Assembly (NCBI GenBank): GCA_946886065.1
Contig: CAMPHU010000017.1
Location: 1-37,550 of the forward strand
DNA length: 37,550 nt
Origin: an uncultured Massilia sp.
GTDB lineage: Bacteria; Pseudomonadota; Gammaproteobacteria; Burkholderiales; Burkholderiaceae
Direction of reading: 5' to 3'
Shown: piece by piece, positions 36,661 through 37,550 of the stretch
How the letters are laid out: every line of letters begins with the position of its first letter
Position numbering within the stretch: position 1 is the first letter of the stretch
Translations under genes and position numbers: made by a program
Notes under the pieces: model-generated
Seen by the model: the letters and a program-made list of their open reading frames with translations, nothing else
The model's database searches: none
Told to the model about the DNA's origin: nothing

Positions 36661-36770
36661 CAAAGACGTCGATGACGAAAGCGGATGTAGACAAAGCCCT
36701 GCCAGGTCGAGACGTACGTGAAATCGCTGACCCAGAGCTGGTTCGGCGGCGAGCTGGCTGTCCAGTTCAG
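36655..36770 (-). mobile_element. IS3-family transposase fragment (OrfB, DDE domain)
   Basis: On the minus strand the sequence reads PPNQLWVSDFTYVSTWQGFV, an IS3-family OrfB signature including the first catalytic Asp (codon 36723-36725). A single extra C near 36683-36684 shifts the frame; removing it gives YIAFVIDVFAR, the text expected around the second conserved Asp. Only ~38 codons remain. No inverted terminal repeats or target duplication were recognised. It is a dead remnant fused to a KfrA-like coding region. Confidence 0.85.
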
Positions 36771-37332
36771 CACTTTGGACTGTGCTTCCGCAGCCTGCTG
36801 CACCGCCCGGTCTCGTTCGTCGCCAGCAGTTCGGCCTTGGCCATGTAGCTCCCAAGTTCCTGGCTTTGCCTCGCAAGCTGGAACTGTGCTGCCTGATCCT
36901 GGCCCTGCAGCTCTTCGAGTCGGCCTGCGGCCCCTTGCGCTCCGAATCGAGCTGCTCTTGTAGCTTTGACGCGGCCATTCGCTCGCGGTCCAGGTCAACA
37001 AGCGTCCGCTTTTCCAGCTCGATGTAGCGTTGCTCTGCCTGAAGAACGCGTCCCGTTATCCTGTCGATCTCGGTTTCGTGTGTCGCGGACATAGAGTCGA
37101 TCACACCTCGCAGCCTTTCGATTTCTGCCCGCGACTCGACCAGGCGCGACTGCGTCTCCCCCTGGATCGCAGCCCCGGCGCTGAGCTCTTCGTGAAGTTG
37201 TGCAATCGTCGCTTCAGCCGTTGTGGTCCGGACGCGGACATCCTCGAGCTGCGCCGACAACCGGACAGCTTGCTCTTGCAGCCCGGTTTTTTCGACCAAC
37301 GCCGCTTCGCGCTCCACCTCAGCGCTTTGCCG
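36771..37332 (-). pseudogene. KfrA-like coiled-coil protein fragment, frameshifted
   Basis: On the minus strand one frame gives a long heptad-type coiled coil from about SAEVEREAALVEKTGLQEQ to KLQEQLDSERKG (37332 to ~36930). It continues in a second frame (AAGRLEELQGQDQAAQFQLA, ending AKAELLATNERDRA) and in a third (AVQQAAEAQSKV, to 36771). At least two frameshifts are therefore needed. The style matches the C-terminal coil of KfrA-type plasmid partition/DNA-binding proteins. The N-terminal DNA-binding domain is not seen, and the 3' end runs straight into the transposase fragment. The coil could belong to another family, so KfrA is a likely rather than certain name. Confidence 0.7.
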
Positions 37333-37550
37333 CAGTCCGCCACGAGATAACACAAACGACTGCAGGCGGATGCAAAAATACAGCGATCTTGGTTGCGGGC
37401 AGTTGAGGCAGTTGACGAACGACTTGACGAACAATCTGACGAAGTGACGAACTAATTTTTCTGATTTGTTCAATGACAACATGTCTGGCCAGCAGGGAAT
37501 CCGGGCATCCTACTGCGATCCTTGGGAGATCTTTGGTAGCAGTGGAGGCG
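37333..37550. other. AT-richer right end of the window, no assigned gene
   Basis: Apart from the repeats at 37403-37452 nothing is assigned. A minus-strand frame is open from the window edge to about 37330 (including IEQIRKISSSLRQIVRQVVR, amphipathic) and could be the 5' part of the broken coiled-coil gene. A plus-strand ATG at 37491 opens a frame to the edge (MSGQQGIRASYCDPWEIFGS) without a ribosome-binding site. Neither is recognised. Confidence 0.4.
37403..37452. repeat. Short phased TTGACGAAC-type repeats
   Basis: TTGA-type units start at 37403, 37412, 37424 and (as CTGA) 37436. The GACGAAC core occurs at 37414, 37426, 37438 (last base G) and 37446, spaced 12, 12 and 8 bp. The 12-bp spacing is just over one helical turn and resembles a small iteron or operator array. 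Confidence 0.55.

Noticed and set aside
37403..37452. CRISPR array
   Set aside because: Repeat units are about 7-12 bp with no spacers of 30 bp or more, and no cas genes occur in the window.

Overview
The window is GC-rich chromosomal DNA with dense gene packing, many GTG starts and 1-8 bp gene overlaps. The best fit is a betaproteobacterium of the Oxalobacteraceae (Massilia/Telluria-like). This is inferred from protein style: a QueE with a CX14CX2C cluster motif, a PEP-CTERM protein, a YbiT-type ABC-F ATPase and a DUF2382/repeat stress protein. No rRNA, tRNA or CRISPR array was seen.

Layout. 1-2.7 kb: the end of one repeat protein and a complete paralogue that joins a DUF2382 domain, a YflT-like domain and three ~80-residue C-terminal repeats. 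2.7-7.7 kb (minus strand): a periplasmic M16 protease, a PAS-GGDEF diguanylate cyclase and a degenerate NarX/DesK-type histidine kinase whose phospho-acceptor His is Asn. 7.9-9.5 kb: queE-queD-tadA (queuosine and tRNA editing). 9.7-12.8 kb: hydrolase-ldcA-FAD oxidoreductase operon. 12.8-17.9 kb: PEP-CTERM protein, ybiT, nadA-nadC and a small membrane protein. 17.9-21.3 kb: an OYE flavin oxidoreductase divergent from a MerR regulator, followed by a frameshifted exported gene and a chloroperoxidase-type hydrolase. Three promoters here share the same MerR-type architecture (about 19-bp spacer holding a CTTCAAG-N4-CTTGAAG-type dyad). 21.4-27.4 kb: hydrolase and sirtuin, an EamA transporter, nadB, a PNPOx-family stress protein and pnuC, so most de novo and salvage NAD genes lie within 12 kb. 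27.3-28.8 kb: a disordered protein, a DUF411 lipoprotein and a 19-Cys copper-storage-like protein. 28.8-30.1 kb: a complete tyrosine recombinase behind a near-consensus LexA box. 30.1-36.3 kb: a small unknown gene, an nfeD-slipin operon, a HAF-repeat exported protein and a PP2C-like phosphatase.

The right end changes character. At 36500-36527 there is a dif-like site (XerC/XerD chromosome-dimer resolution), with a complete match to the E. coli XerD arm. This places the window at the replication terminus. Directly beyond dif the DNA becomes AT-richer and holds repeats, an IS3-family transposase fragment with a 1-bp frameshift, and a frameshifted KfrA-like coiled-coil gene. This looks like a decayed mobile or plasmid-derived insertion next to dif.

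The most notable signals are the dif site with its adjacent debris, the SOS-controlled solitary recombinase 7.6 kb away, the self-contained MerR regulon, the pseudokinase, the missing stop between two domains that each have a ribosome-binding site, and a 9-codon leader ORF translationally coupled to pnuC.
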